In this document: positions 1 through 12,282 of the stretch, in pieces
Layout of the letters: each line of letters starts with the position of its first letter
How positions within the stretch are numbered: the first letter of the stretch is position 1
Assembly: GCA_964528755.1 (NCBI GenBank)
Contig: CAZGWN010000005.1
Location: 1-64,000, forward strand
DNA: 64,000 bases
Source of the DNA: Raineyella sp964528755
GTDB taxonomy: Bacteria; Actinomycetota; Actinomycetes; Propionibacteriales; Propionibacteriaceae
Direction: 5' to 3'
Made by a program: the position numbers and the translations under genes
The notes under the pieces: model-generated
The model's database searches: none
Told to the model about the DNA's origin: nothing
What the model saw: only the letters and a program-made list of their open reading frames with translations

Positions 1-1707
<1,707 letters not shown>

Positions 1708-1913
1708 GGTGCGGTGGATACTCCTGGTCGGCGGGCAGAGGGGCAGCCCCCAGTGTCTCACGTGACCGTGGGGCCGGTCGTCGACGTGTCGCGTCCGGGG
1801 ATCCCTCGACTGGCCCACGCGGGCGCGGGCTGGTAGTGTATTGGCTTGCGCTGACCGCGTCCGGTCGAGCGCGCCCTCAGTTTCCTAGATCCGAGAGTCC
1901 AGAGGCCTGCCCC

Positions 1914-2177
1914 GTGGCGAACATCAAGTCCCAGCAGAAGCGCATCAAGACCAATGAGAAGGCCCGCCTGCGCAACAAGTCGGTGAAGTCCGCCCTGCGC
2001 ACCTACACCCGCCGGGTGGACGAGGCCATCGAGGCCGGTGACACCGAGAAGGCGCAGGAGCTCGCCCGGGTCGCCTCGCGCCAACTGGACAAGGCCGTCT
2101 CCAAGGGGGTCATCCACCAGAACCAGGCCGCCAACCGCAAGTCGAAGATCGCCAAGCGGGTCAACGCCCTCGTCTGA
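1914..2177 (+). CDS. rpsT: 30S ribosomal protein S20
   Basis: Primary 16S rRNA-binding protein of the small subunit. The 87-residue product starts VANIKSQQKRIKTNEKARLRN and is lysine/arginine rich, with the helical repeat pattern and length of S20. I chose the GTG at 1914 because the conserved family N-terminus begins there; the open frame extends upstream to 1836 without homologous sequence. It is divergent from lepA and followed by a hairpin at 2195-2212. Confidence 0.97.
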   Translation: MANIKSQQKRIKTNEKARLRNKSVKSALRTYTRRVDEAIEAGDTEKAQELARVASRQLDKAVSKGVIHQNQAANRKSKIAKRVNALV

Positions 2178-2194
2178 TCCCCCAGGTCGGGGCC

Positions 2195-2212
2195 ATCGGG
2201 GATGTCCCCGAT
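2195..2212 (+). terminator. Hairpin after rpsT
   Basis: Perfect 7-bp arms ATCGGGG and CCCCGAT around the loop ATGT, 17 bases after the rpsT stop. There is only a weak T-containing tail (TGTCC), so this is either a GC-rich actinobacterial terminator or a processing or stability element separating rpsT from the rhomboid gene. Confidence 0.5.
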
Positions 2213-2236
2213 TGTCCGCGTTGGCACACTGGGGGC

Positions 2237-2848
2237 ATGAGCATGCCCAGCAGTTACCTTCCCGTCCCTCCCGCCCAGCGCGTCCCGGTGCGCCGCCGGG
2301 TGGAGACCCCGGTGGGCGCAGCCCGGTTCATGGGTGGCGCGCTGGTGCTGCTGTGGCTGATCGAGTTTGTCGACGTCCTCAGCGGCAATATGCTCGACTA
2401 CCTGGCGATCCGCGCCCAGGATCCGCAGGGCCTGGTCTTCATCCTGACCGCCCCGTTCCTGCACTTCGGCTGGCAGCACCTGATCTCCAACTCCGTCCCG
2501 TTCTTCGTTTTCGGCTGGCTGGTGATGATGTCGGGGCGCAACCGCTGGCTCATCACCACCGCGATCAGCATCGTGGTGTCCGGGCTGTTCGCATGGGCGC
2601 TGACCCCCGCCGGGGCGTACGTCGCCGGGGCCAGCGGCCTGATCTTCGGCTGGTTCGCGTATCTGCTCGTGCGGGGTCTGTGGACCCGCGACTGGCGTCA
2701 GATTCTCATCGCGGTTGCCCTCGTCGTGGTGTACGGCGGAATGATCTGGGGGGTGCTGCCGACCCAGCCGGGCGTTTCCTGGCAGGCCCATCTCGGCGGC
2801 GCGATCGGCGGGGTGATCGCCGCCCGGGTCACCGCACGGCGGAACTGA
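2237..2848 (+). CDS. Rhomboid family intramembrane serine protease
   Basis: Predicted multi-pass inner-membrane serine protease that cleaves transmembrane substrates. The 203-residue protein has about six hydrophobic segments. The family motifs appear in order: HxxxN within HLISN after a short loop, GASG (nucleophile Ser) at about residues 133-136, and the late-helix His in AHLGGAIGG near residue 184. All are needed for the Ser-His dyad, so it is probably active rather than a pseudoprotease. Start is the ATG at 2237. It ends 3 bp before the stop of holA, which is convergent. Substrate unknown. Confidence 0.85.
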   Translation: MSMPSSYLPVPPAQRVPVRRRVETPVGAARFMGGALVLLWLIEFVDVLSGNMLDYLAIRAQDPQGLVFILTAPFLHFGWQHLISNSVPFFVFGWLVMMSGRNRWLITTAISIVVSGLFAWALTPAGAYVAGASGLIFGWFAYLLVRGLWTRDWRQILIAVALVVVYGGMIWGVLPTQPGVSWQAHLGGAIGGVIAARVTARRN

Positions 2849-2851
2849 CGC

Positions 2852-3844
2852 TCACCGCGCCAGCCGGCTGACCCGCAGCACCATCGTCTCCAGGGCGTGG
2901 TCGGCGTCGCCGGCCGCGCCCTTCACCGCGGCGTCGGCCCGCGCCACCAACACCACCGCCCGGGCCAGGCCCTCGGCATCCCAGCGGCTCAACTGCTGGC
3001 GCAGGGTGCGCAGCTTCCACGGCGGCACGCCCAGCTCGGCGGCCACCTCCCGGTCGTTGGCCCGCCCGCGGATCCCGGACAGCCGACCGAGAGAACGTAC
3101 GCCGGCCGCCATCGCCCCCGTCACCAGCACCGCCGGGGTGCCGCTCGCCAGCGCCCAGCGCAGCTCGGTCAGCGCCCGGGTCGTCTCCCCGGCCAGTGCG
3201 GCGTCGGCGATGGTGAATCCCTTGACCTCCGCCCGCCCCTGGAAGTAGCGCTGCACCGTCACGGTGTCGATCCGCGGGTCGTCGGTGTCCTCCGCCAGTT
3301 GCCGCACCGCCTGGGCCAGGGAGCGCAGGTCGGTCCCGACCGCGTCGACGAGCGACCCGGCGGCCGGACCGTCGATGCGTACGCCGGCGCGGCGGGCCTC
3401 GGCGACGACAAACCCGGTGACCTCCGACGGCTTGAGCGCATCGGCGCGCCGGACACCCACCCCGGCCTTGGTGAGCTTGTCGAGCAGGCCCTTGCCCTTG
3501 ACGCCCCCGTGGTGGACGAGGATCAGCGCAAGCTCCGGCGCCGGTGAGGCGGCCAGGTCGAGCAGGGCACTGCCGAGCGAGGAATCCGCATCGGCGAGGT
3601 GGTCGATGACCACCGCCGAGTGGGTCGCCAACAGGGACCCGGAGGCGAGTTGGCCCAGCCCGGTGACGTCGAGCTCGGCCGCCTCGGCGCGCGTCACCTC
3701 GACATCGGGGGCCTCGGCCCGGCAGGCGGCCAACTGCTCGTCGACGTACCGCTCGGCGAGCAGTTCCTCGGGGCCGCGGACCAGCACCACCCGGCCGTAC
3801 GGGGAGGTGGGCTCGTCACTGCTGGGCTTGCGGGACCTGGGCAC
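2852..3844 (-). CDS. holA: DNA polymerase III delta subunit
   Basis: Clamp-loader subunit that opens the beta sliding clamp. The 330-residue protein starts at a GTG (3844) and has the delta-subunit layout: N-terminal AAA+-like region beginning VVLVRGPEELLAERYV, without a working Walker A as expected for delta, a helical lid domain, and a C-terminal collar with PPWKLRTLRQQLSRW. Length matches the family. Location directly downstream of comEA-comEC on the same strand is typical in Actinobacteria. Confidence 0.93.
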   Translation of the reverse strand: MPRSRKPSSDEPTSPYGRVVLVRGPEELLAERYVDEQLAACRAEAPDVEVTRAEAAELDVTGLGQLASGSLLATHSAVVIDHLADADSSLGSALLDLAASPAPELALILVHHGGVKGKGLLDKLTKAGVGVRRADALKPSEVTGFVVAEARRAGVRIDGPAAGSLVDAVGTDLRSLAQAVRQLAEDTDDPRIDTVTVQRYFQGRAEVKGFTIADAALAGETTRALTELRWALASGTPAVLVTGAMAAGVRSLGRLSGIRGRANDREVAAELGVPPWKLRTLRQQLSRWDAEGLARAVVLVARADAAVKGAAGDADHALETMVLRVSRLAR

Positions 3845-3907
3845 CCCTCCACTATGGCAGCCCCCACCGTCATTCCTCGGTGCCGCCCGGTGCCACCCGG
3901 CGGCGGC

Positions 3908-6271
3908 TCAGTGCCGCCCGACCACGACCAGGCTGTCGCCGCGGCGGACCACGGCGACATCCCCGCGCTCGTCGGTCCGTACGACGACCATCCCGGCGCG
4001 GCGCAGGGCATCGAGCGTGTCGCCGTTCGGGTGTCCGTAGTCGTTGTCGGCGCCGACGCTGATCAGGGCGACCGACGCGCGCGAGCCGAGGAGGAAGGCG
4101 CTCTCCTGGCTGCGGGAGCCGTGGTGCGCCACGACGAGCACGTCGGCGGCGGGCAGCGGACCGCGGCGGAGCAACGCCTGCTGGCCGGCCTGTTCCAGAT
4201 CGCCGGGCAGCAGCACCCGGACCCCTGCCACCTCCGCCAGCCCGACCATGCTGGCGTTGTTCTCCTCCCCCGCCACGGGTGGGCCGCTGCCCGGCGGGGG
4301 CGCCAGGGTGTGCCACCGGACCTCCCCGATCCCGACGACGTCCCCGGCCCCGGTGGTCAGTTCTCGCCGGCCGGTGTCGGGAGGGTCGGTTCCCCGGCCG
4401 GTCAGGACCGCTCCGACCGGCACCTCCGCGACCACCTCGTCCAGGGCGCCGGCGTGGTCGTCGTGCAGATGGCTGAGGGCCACCGCAGGCAGCCGGCGCA
4501 CACCCGCGCGCCGCAGACAGCCGACCACCCCGGTGCCGGCCGATCCGGTGTCGACGAGGACGGCTGCGTCCGCCCCGGCGCGCAGCAGCACGGCATTGCC
4601 CTGCCCGACGTCGCAGGCCAGCACCGCCCAGCCGGCCGGCGGCCAGCCCGGCGACGGCGGACCGCGCAGCACCACCGCGATCAGCGCCAGGACCACCAGT
4701 ACGCTGGCCGCGCGGTGGGCGAGCAGCCGGCCCACGAGCACGACCAGCGCGGCGCAGGCCACGGTGAGCATCGCAAGGCCGACCGGCCCGCCGGGCCACC
4801 ACATCGTCGCCCCGGCGCTGCCGGCGCCGATCTCGGCGATCCGGGCGATGCCGATCGCGGCCCAGCCGGCCACCCGCCCCGTCAGCGCCGCCGCCGGCGG
4901 TGCCACGACCCCCAGCCCGGCGGTCAGGAAGCCGGCAACCGTCGCCGGGCCGACCAGCGGACCGGCGGCCACATTGGCGAACAACGCGACGAGACTCACC
5001 TCCCCGCTGAGTGCGGCGGACACCGGAGTGGTGACGATCTGGGCCGCCAGCGGCACGCTCATCGCCTCTGCCAGGCGGGTCGGCAGCCATCGGCCCATCG
5101 CGCGGGTCCACGGGCCGGCCAGAGCCACGATGCCGACCGTGGCCAGCACCGACAGGACGAATCCGACCGACCGCGCCAGCCACGGGTCGAGGCCGAGCAG
5201 TCCGAGGGTCGCCACGGCAACCGCCCGCAGCCCGCGCGCCGGCCCGCCCGCACTGCCGGAGACCAGACCGACGAGCCCGACCAGCCCCATCGCGGCAGCC
5301 CGCAGCACCGACGGTTCGGTGCGACACAGACCGACGAACACGCCGACGGTGACGGCACCGAGCACGTGCACCGACCGCCCGCGCAGTCCCAGCGCGCAGG
5401 CGGATCCGACCAGGAATGCCAGCAGCAGCGTCAGATTGCTGCCGGACACGGCCAGCAGGTGCAGCATCCCGGCATCCCGGAAGACTTCCGTCGCATCCTC
5501 ACCGACCGCGCTGGTGTCGCCGAGAACGAGCGCGGGGACGAGGGCCCGGGCCGCCTCCGGGCGGCCGTCGAGCGCCCGGTGCAGGCCCTCGCGGACGCGG
5601 TGGACGGCCCGCAGGTCGGCGCTCGGCCCGGACAGCGGGCGGACCCGGCCCACGGGCGCGAGCACGGCGGCCAGGCCACTGCCCGGATCGGCCGGCGACA
5701 CGTCGACGGGGACGGCGACAGTGCTGCCGACCGGCAGCCCGGACCACTCGTCGGCCCGCCCCGAGGCCACGAACGCCAACACCGGCGACCGGGTGCGATG
5801 GATGGCGTCAGCGGTCCGGACCTGCGTGACCGTGCCACGCAACCACACGCCGCCGCGAGGGGCCTCCCCGCCGTCCGCGGCCCCGGTGGCGCCGTACGGG
5901 CGGGGATCGCTGGTCAGGGTGAGCACGACGGTCGCCCCGCGGTGCTGCTCGGCCAGGGCGGGCAGCGGCCCGGAGGCAACCGCGAGGGCATGCAGGTGGC
6001 CGATCAGGATCCCGGCGAGCAGGGCGGCGGCTGCGACGAGCAGGCCGGGGCGGGACCGGGCCCGGCCACCGGACCGGGCCGAGCGCACCGCCCACCCCGC
6101 CACCACCACCGCGGCCGTCAGCCACCCGGCCCAGTGCACGGGCCCGGGGGGCGCCGCGGTTCCCCACCAGCAGCCCGCCCACAGGGCCGCCGCCGGCGCG
6201 TACAACCGGGTGTCGGGCAGGCGGGCAGCGGACCACCGGTCAGACGGTGACGAGCGGGGCGAGCTGGGCAT
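3908..6271 (-). CDS. comEC: ComEC/Rec2 family competence membrane protein
   Basis: DNA-uptake channel and nuclease-like protein of the competence machinery. It has an N-terminal hydrophobic and DUF4131-like region, a central competence domain with many membrane segments (around AVSGSNLTLLLAFL), and a C-terminal metallo-beta-lactamase domain with metal motif HLHDDHAG at about residue 600. The longest open frame starts at 6340, deep inside comEA; the ATG at 6271 gives a 787-residue protein overlapping the comEA end by about 32 bp and is the more likely start. It is translationally coupled to comEA. Whether this organism is naturally competent cannot be told; comEC and comEA are widely kept in actinomycetes. 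Confidence 0.9.
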   Translation of the reverse strand: MPSSPRSSPSDRWSAARLPDTRLYAPAAALWAGCWWGTAAPPGPVHWAGWLTAAVVVAGWAVRSARSGGRARSRPGLLVAAAALLAGILIGHLHALAVASGPLPALAEQHRGATVVLTLTSDPRPYGATGAADGGEAPRGGVWLRGTVTQVRTADAIHRTRSPVLAFVASGRADEWSGLPVGSTVAVPVDVSPADPGSGLAAVLAPVGRVRPLSGPSADLRAVHRVREGLHRALDGRPEAARALVPALVLGDTSAVGEDATEVFRDAGMLHLLAVSGSNLTLLLAFLVGSACALGLRGRSVHVLGAVTVGVFVGLCRTEPSVLRAAAMGLVGLVGLVSGSAGGPARGLRAVAVATLGLLGLDPWLARSVGFVLSVLATVGIVALAGPWTRAMGRWLPTRLAEAMSVPLAAQIVTTPVSAALSGEVSLVALFANVAAGPLVGPATVAGFLTAGLGVVAPPAAALTGRVAGWAAIGIARIAEIGAGSAGATMWWPGGPVGLAMLTVACAALVVLVGRLLAHRAASVLVVLALIAVVLRGPPSPGWPPAGWAVLACDVGQGNAVLLRAGADAAVLVDTGSAGTGVVGCLRRAGVRRLPAVALSHLHDDHAGALDEVVAEVPVGAVLTGRGTDPPDTGRRELTTGAGDVVGIGEVRWHTLAPPPGSGPPVAGEENNASMVGLAEVAGVRVLLPGDLEQAGQQALLRRGPLPAADVLVVAHHGSRSQESAFLLGSRASVALISVGADNDYGHPNGDTLDALRRAGMVVVRTDERGDVAVVRRGDSLVVVGRH

Positions 6272-7145
6272 AGGTCTTCGGGCCGATCCCGGGCACCTCC
6301 TGGAGCTGGTCGACGGAGGTGAAGCCGCCGTGCTCGTCACGCCAGGAGAGGATCTTCGAGGCGGTCACGGGCCCCACTCCGGGCAGGGCCTCCAGATCCG
6401 CCGCCGTCGCGGTGTTGAGGTCGACCACGGCGCCGGTCGTGGCCGCCACCGCACCGCCGCTGCCCGTTCCAGCGGCCGCGCCCGCCGCTGTGGGACCGCT
6501 GCGCACCTCACCGCCCGGAGAGGCCCGGGAACCGACGACGACCTGTTCGCCGTCGGCCAGGACCCGGGCCAGGTTGAGATCTCCGGGGTCGGCGTCGCCG
6601 GTCGACCCGCCGGCGGCCTCGATCGCGTCCGCCACCCGGGCGCCGGCCTGCAGGGTCACGACGCCGGGCCGCGCCACCTCCCCGATGACGTGGACGACGA
6701 GCTGCGGGGGCGGGGTCGGGCCGGACGGTGCGGATGCTGCCGAGGCGGACCGGGTCGGGGTCGGCGCCTGGGCCGGGTCGGTGGCACCGGAGATCTCGAT
6801 GGCGGAGGCGTCCACCGCGACCGGCCGGGACCGGACCACCGACACACCGGCCAAAGCGACAGCCAACACCAACAGCGCGGCCAGCACCAGCAGCGGCCCG
6901 CGCCGCCAGGGCCGGTGCACGTCCGCGAACGACCCGCCGACGCCCGGTGGGGGCGCGACGGCACGCCGCGGCGGCCCCTGGGGCGCCGGGTCGGGCCGAA
7001 CGGCGTCGAGGCGCACGGTGTCCGTCGCGTCCTCGTCGGCGACCTCTGGGTCGTCCCAGGGGCCGACCGGCGTGGCGTCCAGCACGGCGGCCAGCCGTCG
7101 TTGCACGGTCCGCTCGTCGGGCATCCGCGATGAGCTGAGCTTCAT
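6240..7145 (-). CDS. comEA: ComEA family helix-hairpin-helix DNA-binding protein
   Basis: Extracytoplasmic DNA receptor of the uptake system. The 301-residue protein has a cytoplasmic N-terminus of about 75 residues, one membrane anchor (LLVLAALLVLAVALAGVSVV), a Pro/Ala/Ser-rich linker, an SLBB domain at about 148-205 (QLVVHVIGEVARPGVVTL) and a C-terminal tandem HhH at about 245-298 (LPGVGPVTASKIL, VPGIGPKTYAQL). The cytoplasmic N-terminal extension is longer than in Firmicutes ComEA but common in actinobacteria. It overlaps comEC. A pair of DnaA-box-like sites lies just upstream. Confidence 0.92.
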   Translation of the reverse strand: MKLSSSRMPDERTVQRRLAAVLDATPVGPWDDPEVADEDATDTVRLDAVRPDPAPQGPPRRAVAPPPGVGGSFADVHRPWRRGPLLVLAALLVLAVALAGVSVVRSRPVAVDASAIEISGATDPAQAPTPTRSASAASAPSGPTPPPQLVVHVIGEVARPGVVTLQAGARVADAIEAAGGSTGDADPGDLNLARVLADGEQVVVGSRASPGGEVRSGPTAAGAAAGTGSGGAVAATTGAVVDLNTATAADLEALPGVGPVTASKILSWRDEHGGFTSVDQLQEVPGIGPKTYAQLAPLVTV

Positions 7146-7195
7146 GCCCGGAGTGTGGGCGCGTGAGGCCCTCAGTGCCCCGGCCGACGGCCGGC

Positions 7196-7234
7196 TGTGG
7201 ACAACGGTTCCGGACGCTCGCCGGCTGTGGACAA
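7196..7234. promoter_or_regulatory. Two DnaA-box-like nonamers
   Basis: TGTGGACAA (reverse complement TTGTCCACA, a high-GC actinobacterial form of the DnaA box) occurs at 7196-7204 and 7226-7234. Both copies are embedded in a repeated CCGGCTGTGGACAACG, exactly 30 bp apart, between comEA and leuS. They may be a DnaA-binding or titration site, or a chance local duplication. Confidence 0.45.
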
Positions 7235-7238
7235 CGAA

Positions 7239-9710
<2,472 letters not shown>

Positions 9711-9752
9711 CCGGCGATTCTATCCCACGGCCCCCTCCGGCCCCGGCGGCGC

Positions 9753-10877
9753 TCATCGGCCCCGGGCCGTGATCGGGCTGTCCGGGGTCGGGTCGGCACC
9801 CAGGGGCCCGTACTCGTCGAGCATCTCGGCGCGCATCCTTTCCCAGACCTCCGGCGCCAGCCCGGAGTCGGCAACATCGCCGAGGATGCGGACCAGACCC
9901 AGCTCGGCGCACAACTCCTGCGCCTGCTCGACGCAGACGACCAGGGTGGCACCGTCGCCGCGCGCCCAGGCCGCCAGTCCGCACAGGGCGACCGGTCCCG
10001 CGGCGAAGGCCCCGAAGGACTGCCGGGCGGCCGCCGACCACAGCGCCGCCCAGCGCAGCGAGGTGGCGGCGGTGACCCGCAGACTGGCCACGTCCCGTCC
10101 GCACGCGGATCGGGTCAGCACCGTCAGCCAGGCGAGGTCCTCCGGACCCGGCATCGCCCACCCGTCCTCGTACGTCGACAGCAGCCGATCCATCTCGACC
10201 GCGCACGGCCGGCCGGGATGGTCGTGCGACCACACCCAGGCGGCGGCCAGCGCGTCGACGTAGGCATCGTCGGTCGGTACGGTGCCCGGCCGGACGGCCT
10301 CGCGCAACTCCTCCCGACTGCCCAGGGCCGGAAGCCCGCCGAGCACGGCCTCCGCAGCGGCCGGGTCGCACAGCACCTCGGCATAGTCGAAGCCCTCCGG
10401 CGGGCAGCAGGTCGCGTCGTGGCACAGGCCCGACCACCAACGCCCGTCGGCGACCCGGACCGCGTCGAGCAGTTCGGGCACCGTGGTGTCGATCATCGCC
10501 TGCCCCCGCAGCCCGTCGACGAACGCCTCGTACGCCGCGGCGACAACCGGGTCGGGCCGCTCCTCGTAGCTGATCAGGATCATCCCGGTGGCAGCGGTGC
10601 GCCGGGCATGCTCGAGCAGGTGGCGCCGGACCCGGCCGGCCCCACTGCTGCCCTCGGCCGGGTCGAGGAGGTTGGTGAGGTCCTGGCGCAGGGTGAGGAC
10701 GACCCGCCGGTCGCGCAGCAGGACGCAGACCAGCGACTCCTCCGGGTGGAAGCCGAGCAGGTAGGGGACGACGGCGAGCATGCCGCGCATCCCGGAGGGA
10801 CGCAGCGTCGGCCGGCCGGCCCGCAAGGGGTCGTCGGCGGGATCGTCGATCGGGCAGGAATGGTGATGGCTTGTCAT
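9753..10877 (-). CDS. DUF4192 domain protein
   Basis: Function unknown. The 374-residue protein shows the actinobacterial DUF4192 pattern: MLAVVPYLLGFHPEESLVCV near the N-terminus, then a DLTNLLDP segment and a long helical C-terminal half. No signal peptide or membrane segment. Start is the ATG at 10877. It lies immediately upstream of leuS on the same strand (42 bp) and is divergent from the 180-residue anchored protein. The gene is common in actinobacteria and I know of no assigned biochemical role. Confidence 0.8.
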   Translation of the reverse strand: MTSHHHSCPIDDPADDPLRAGRPTLRPSGMRGMLAVVPYLLGFHPEESLVCVLLRDRRVVLTLRQDLTNLLDPAEGSSGAGRVRRHLLEHARRTAATGMILISYEERPDPVVAAAYEAFVDGLRGQAMIDTTVPELLDAVRVADGRWWSGLCHDATCCPPEGFDYAEVLCDPAAAEAVLGGLPALGSREELREAVRPGTVPTDDAYVDALAAAWVWSHDHPGRPCAVEMDRLLSTYEDGWAMPGPEDLAWLTVLTRSACGRDVASLRVTAATSLRWAALWSAAARQSFGAFAAGPVALCGLAAWARGDGATLVVCVEQAQELCAELGLVRILGDVADSGLAPEVWERMRAEMLDEYGPLGADPTPDSPITARGR

Positions 10878-10927
10878 GCCCGGAGGATGGTTCGCCGGGC
10901 CGTCTGCTGCCCCTCACCCGCCCCACC

Positions 10928-10965
10928 TGTGGACAACTCTTCGAGGCCCGTCCACCTGTGGACGA
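10928..10965. promoter_or_regulatory. DnaA-box-like pair in divergent promoter region
   Basis: TGTGGACAA at 10928-10936 and TGTGGACGA at 10957-10965, each preceded by CCACC, lie 29 bp apart between the divergent DUF4192 gene and the following plus-strand gene. The second copy abuts a TAGACT -10-like box (10966-10971) just before the GTG at 10979. The spacing resembles the pair at 7.2 kb. Confidence 0.4.
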
Positions 10966-10978
10966 CTAGACTGCCCGG

Positions 10979-11521
10979 GTGACTACCCCTCGGGGGCCTG
11001 AGAACGACCCGCGCCGCACCCGCCCGGCCGGCCGGGGCACCACCGTGCTCATCGGTTCGGCCGCCGTCGTCGCAGTCGTCGCGGCAAGCGTCCTCGGAGG
11101 CAACGGCGTGCGGGTGCCCGGTCCCCGCCCACCCCACCCGGGGTCCTCGGCCACCGTCGCCCCGGGGCCCGCGTTGCCCTCACCGGAGGACGCCGACAGT
11201 TGGATCGACTACGTGTCCTCGCAGGGGTCGGGCCGGCTGATCGTCACCGGTCACCGCCGCGATGGAGACGTCACCGTGGTGTCGGTGAGCCTCACCGCGG
11301 CGCAGGGACGGCAGACCTTCTCCTTCGCCGCCTTCGACGCCGAGGGCAACTACTACCGGCCGGACGCCCCGGACACTCCGGAGCCCCGGTTGTTGAGCGG
11401 CGAGATCAACCCCGGCGAGACGGTCTCGGGCCATGTCGCCTTTCGGCTCCCGGAGGGCACACTGACCCTCGTCCTCAGCAACGACCAACTCGAGTCGGTC
11501 GCCGCGGTGCGGATCGACTGA
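10979..11521 (+). CDS. Membrane-anchored protein of unknown function
   Basis: The 180-residue product has a short positively charged N-terminus, one hydrophobic anchor (about residues 22-42, TTVLIGSAAVVAVVAASVLGG), a Pro-rich linker and a beta-rich extracytoplasmic domain of about 110 residues (GSGRLIVTGHRRDGDVTVVS ... SGHVAFRLPEGTLTLVLS). That domain looks like an immunoglobulin-like or DUF4352-type fold, which is inference. The GTG start lies only 7 bp after a TAGACT -10-like box, so the mRNA is probably leaderless. Convergent with the DedA gene. Confidence 0.7.
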   Translation: MTTPRGPENDPRRTRPAGRGTTVLIGSAAVVAVVAASVLGGNGVRVPGPRPPHPGSSATVAPGPALPSPEDADSWIDYVSSQGSGRLIVTGHRRDGDVTVVSVSLTAAQGRQTFSFAAFDAEGNYYRPDAPDTPEPRLLSGEINPGETVSGHVAFRLPEGTLTLVLSNDQLESVAAVRID

Positions 11522-11536
11522 GCCGGGTCGCGCCGC

Positions 11537-12232
11537 TCAGTCGAGCCGCTCGGAGTCCTCGCTGGTCACGATCGCCCGTCGGGCCTGCCCCTCGCCGCGC
11601 CGCGCCCGGGAGCGCAGCACCGCCCGGCGGATCAGCCAGGCCGTCAGGCCCGCGAGGAGGGCGATCAAGATGACGTACACGACAGTGGAGAAGGTGTCCA
11701 TCCAGTCGGTCACCGCGTGCCAGTTGTCCCCCAGGAGGAAACCGGCGGTGACCAGGGCGGTGTTCCAGACCAGGCTGCCGATCGTCGTATAGAGGGTGAA
11801 CGACCAGCCACTCATCCGGTCCACACCGGCCGGGATGGAGATCAGCGACCGGACACCGGGCACCAGCCGGCCCAACAGGATCGCCACCGGTCCGTGCCGG
11901 TGGAACCAGTCCATCGACCGGTCGACGTCGGCCGGGTCGACCAGCGGCAGCCACTCGGCAACCCGGCGGATCCGGGCCACGCCGAAGGCCCGGCCCAGCC
12001 AGTAGAGCAGCCCGGCCCCGGCCAGCGACCCGCCGGTCGCCCACAGGATCGCGGCCACCAGACCGTACGGGGCGCCCGGCAGCGCTGCCGTGAAACCGGC
12101 CAGCGGCAGGATCACCTCACTGGGGATGGGCGGGAAGACGTTCTCCAGCAGGATGCCCAGGAACACCCCGGGACCGCCGATCGTCTGCATGAGGCTCGTG
12201 ACCCATCCGACGATGGTGTCGATCCAACCCAT
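11537..12232 (-). CDS. DedA/VTT family membrane protein
   Basis: Predicted polytopic membrane protein of the DedA family, linked in other bacteria to membrane homeostasis and undecaprenyl-phosphate or phosphatidylethanolamine flipping. The 231-residue protein has the family features: LENVFPPIPSEVILPLAGF near the N-terminus, a GxxxG-rich segment (GGSLAGAGLLYWLGR), and the re-entrant motif GRLVPGVRSLISIPAG. An AGGAG precedes the ATG at 12232. A basic cytoplasmic tail follows the last helix. Exact substrate cannot be inferred. Confidence 0.9.
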   Translation of the reverse strand: MGWIDTIVGWVTSLMQTIGGPGVFLGILLENVFPPIPSEVILPLAGFTAALPGAPYGLVAAILWATGGSLAGAGLLYWLGRAFGVARIRRVAEWLPLVDPADVDRSMDWFHRHGPVAILLGRLVPGVRSLISIPAGVDRMSGWSFTLYTTIGSLVWNTALVTAGFLLGDNWHAVTDWMDTFSTVVYVILIALLAGLTAWLIRRAVLRSRARRGEGQARRAIVTSEDSERLD

Positions 12233-12282
12233 GATGCTCCTGATTCCGGGACGCGGGGCCTGATCGATCCCCGCCCGCCAGC

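Noticed and set aside
3599..6250. 883-codon plus-strand frame over holA/comEC
   Set aside because: Antisense to holA and comEC; no family pattern and no start context.
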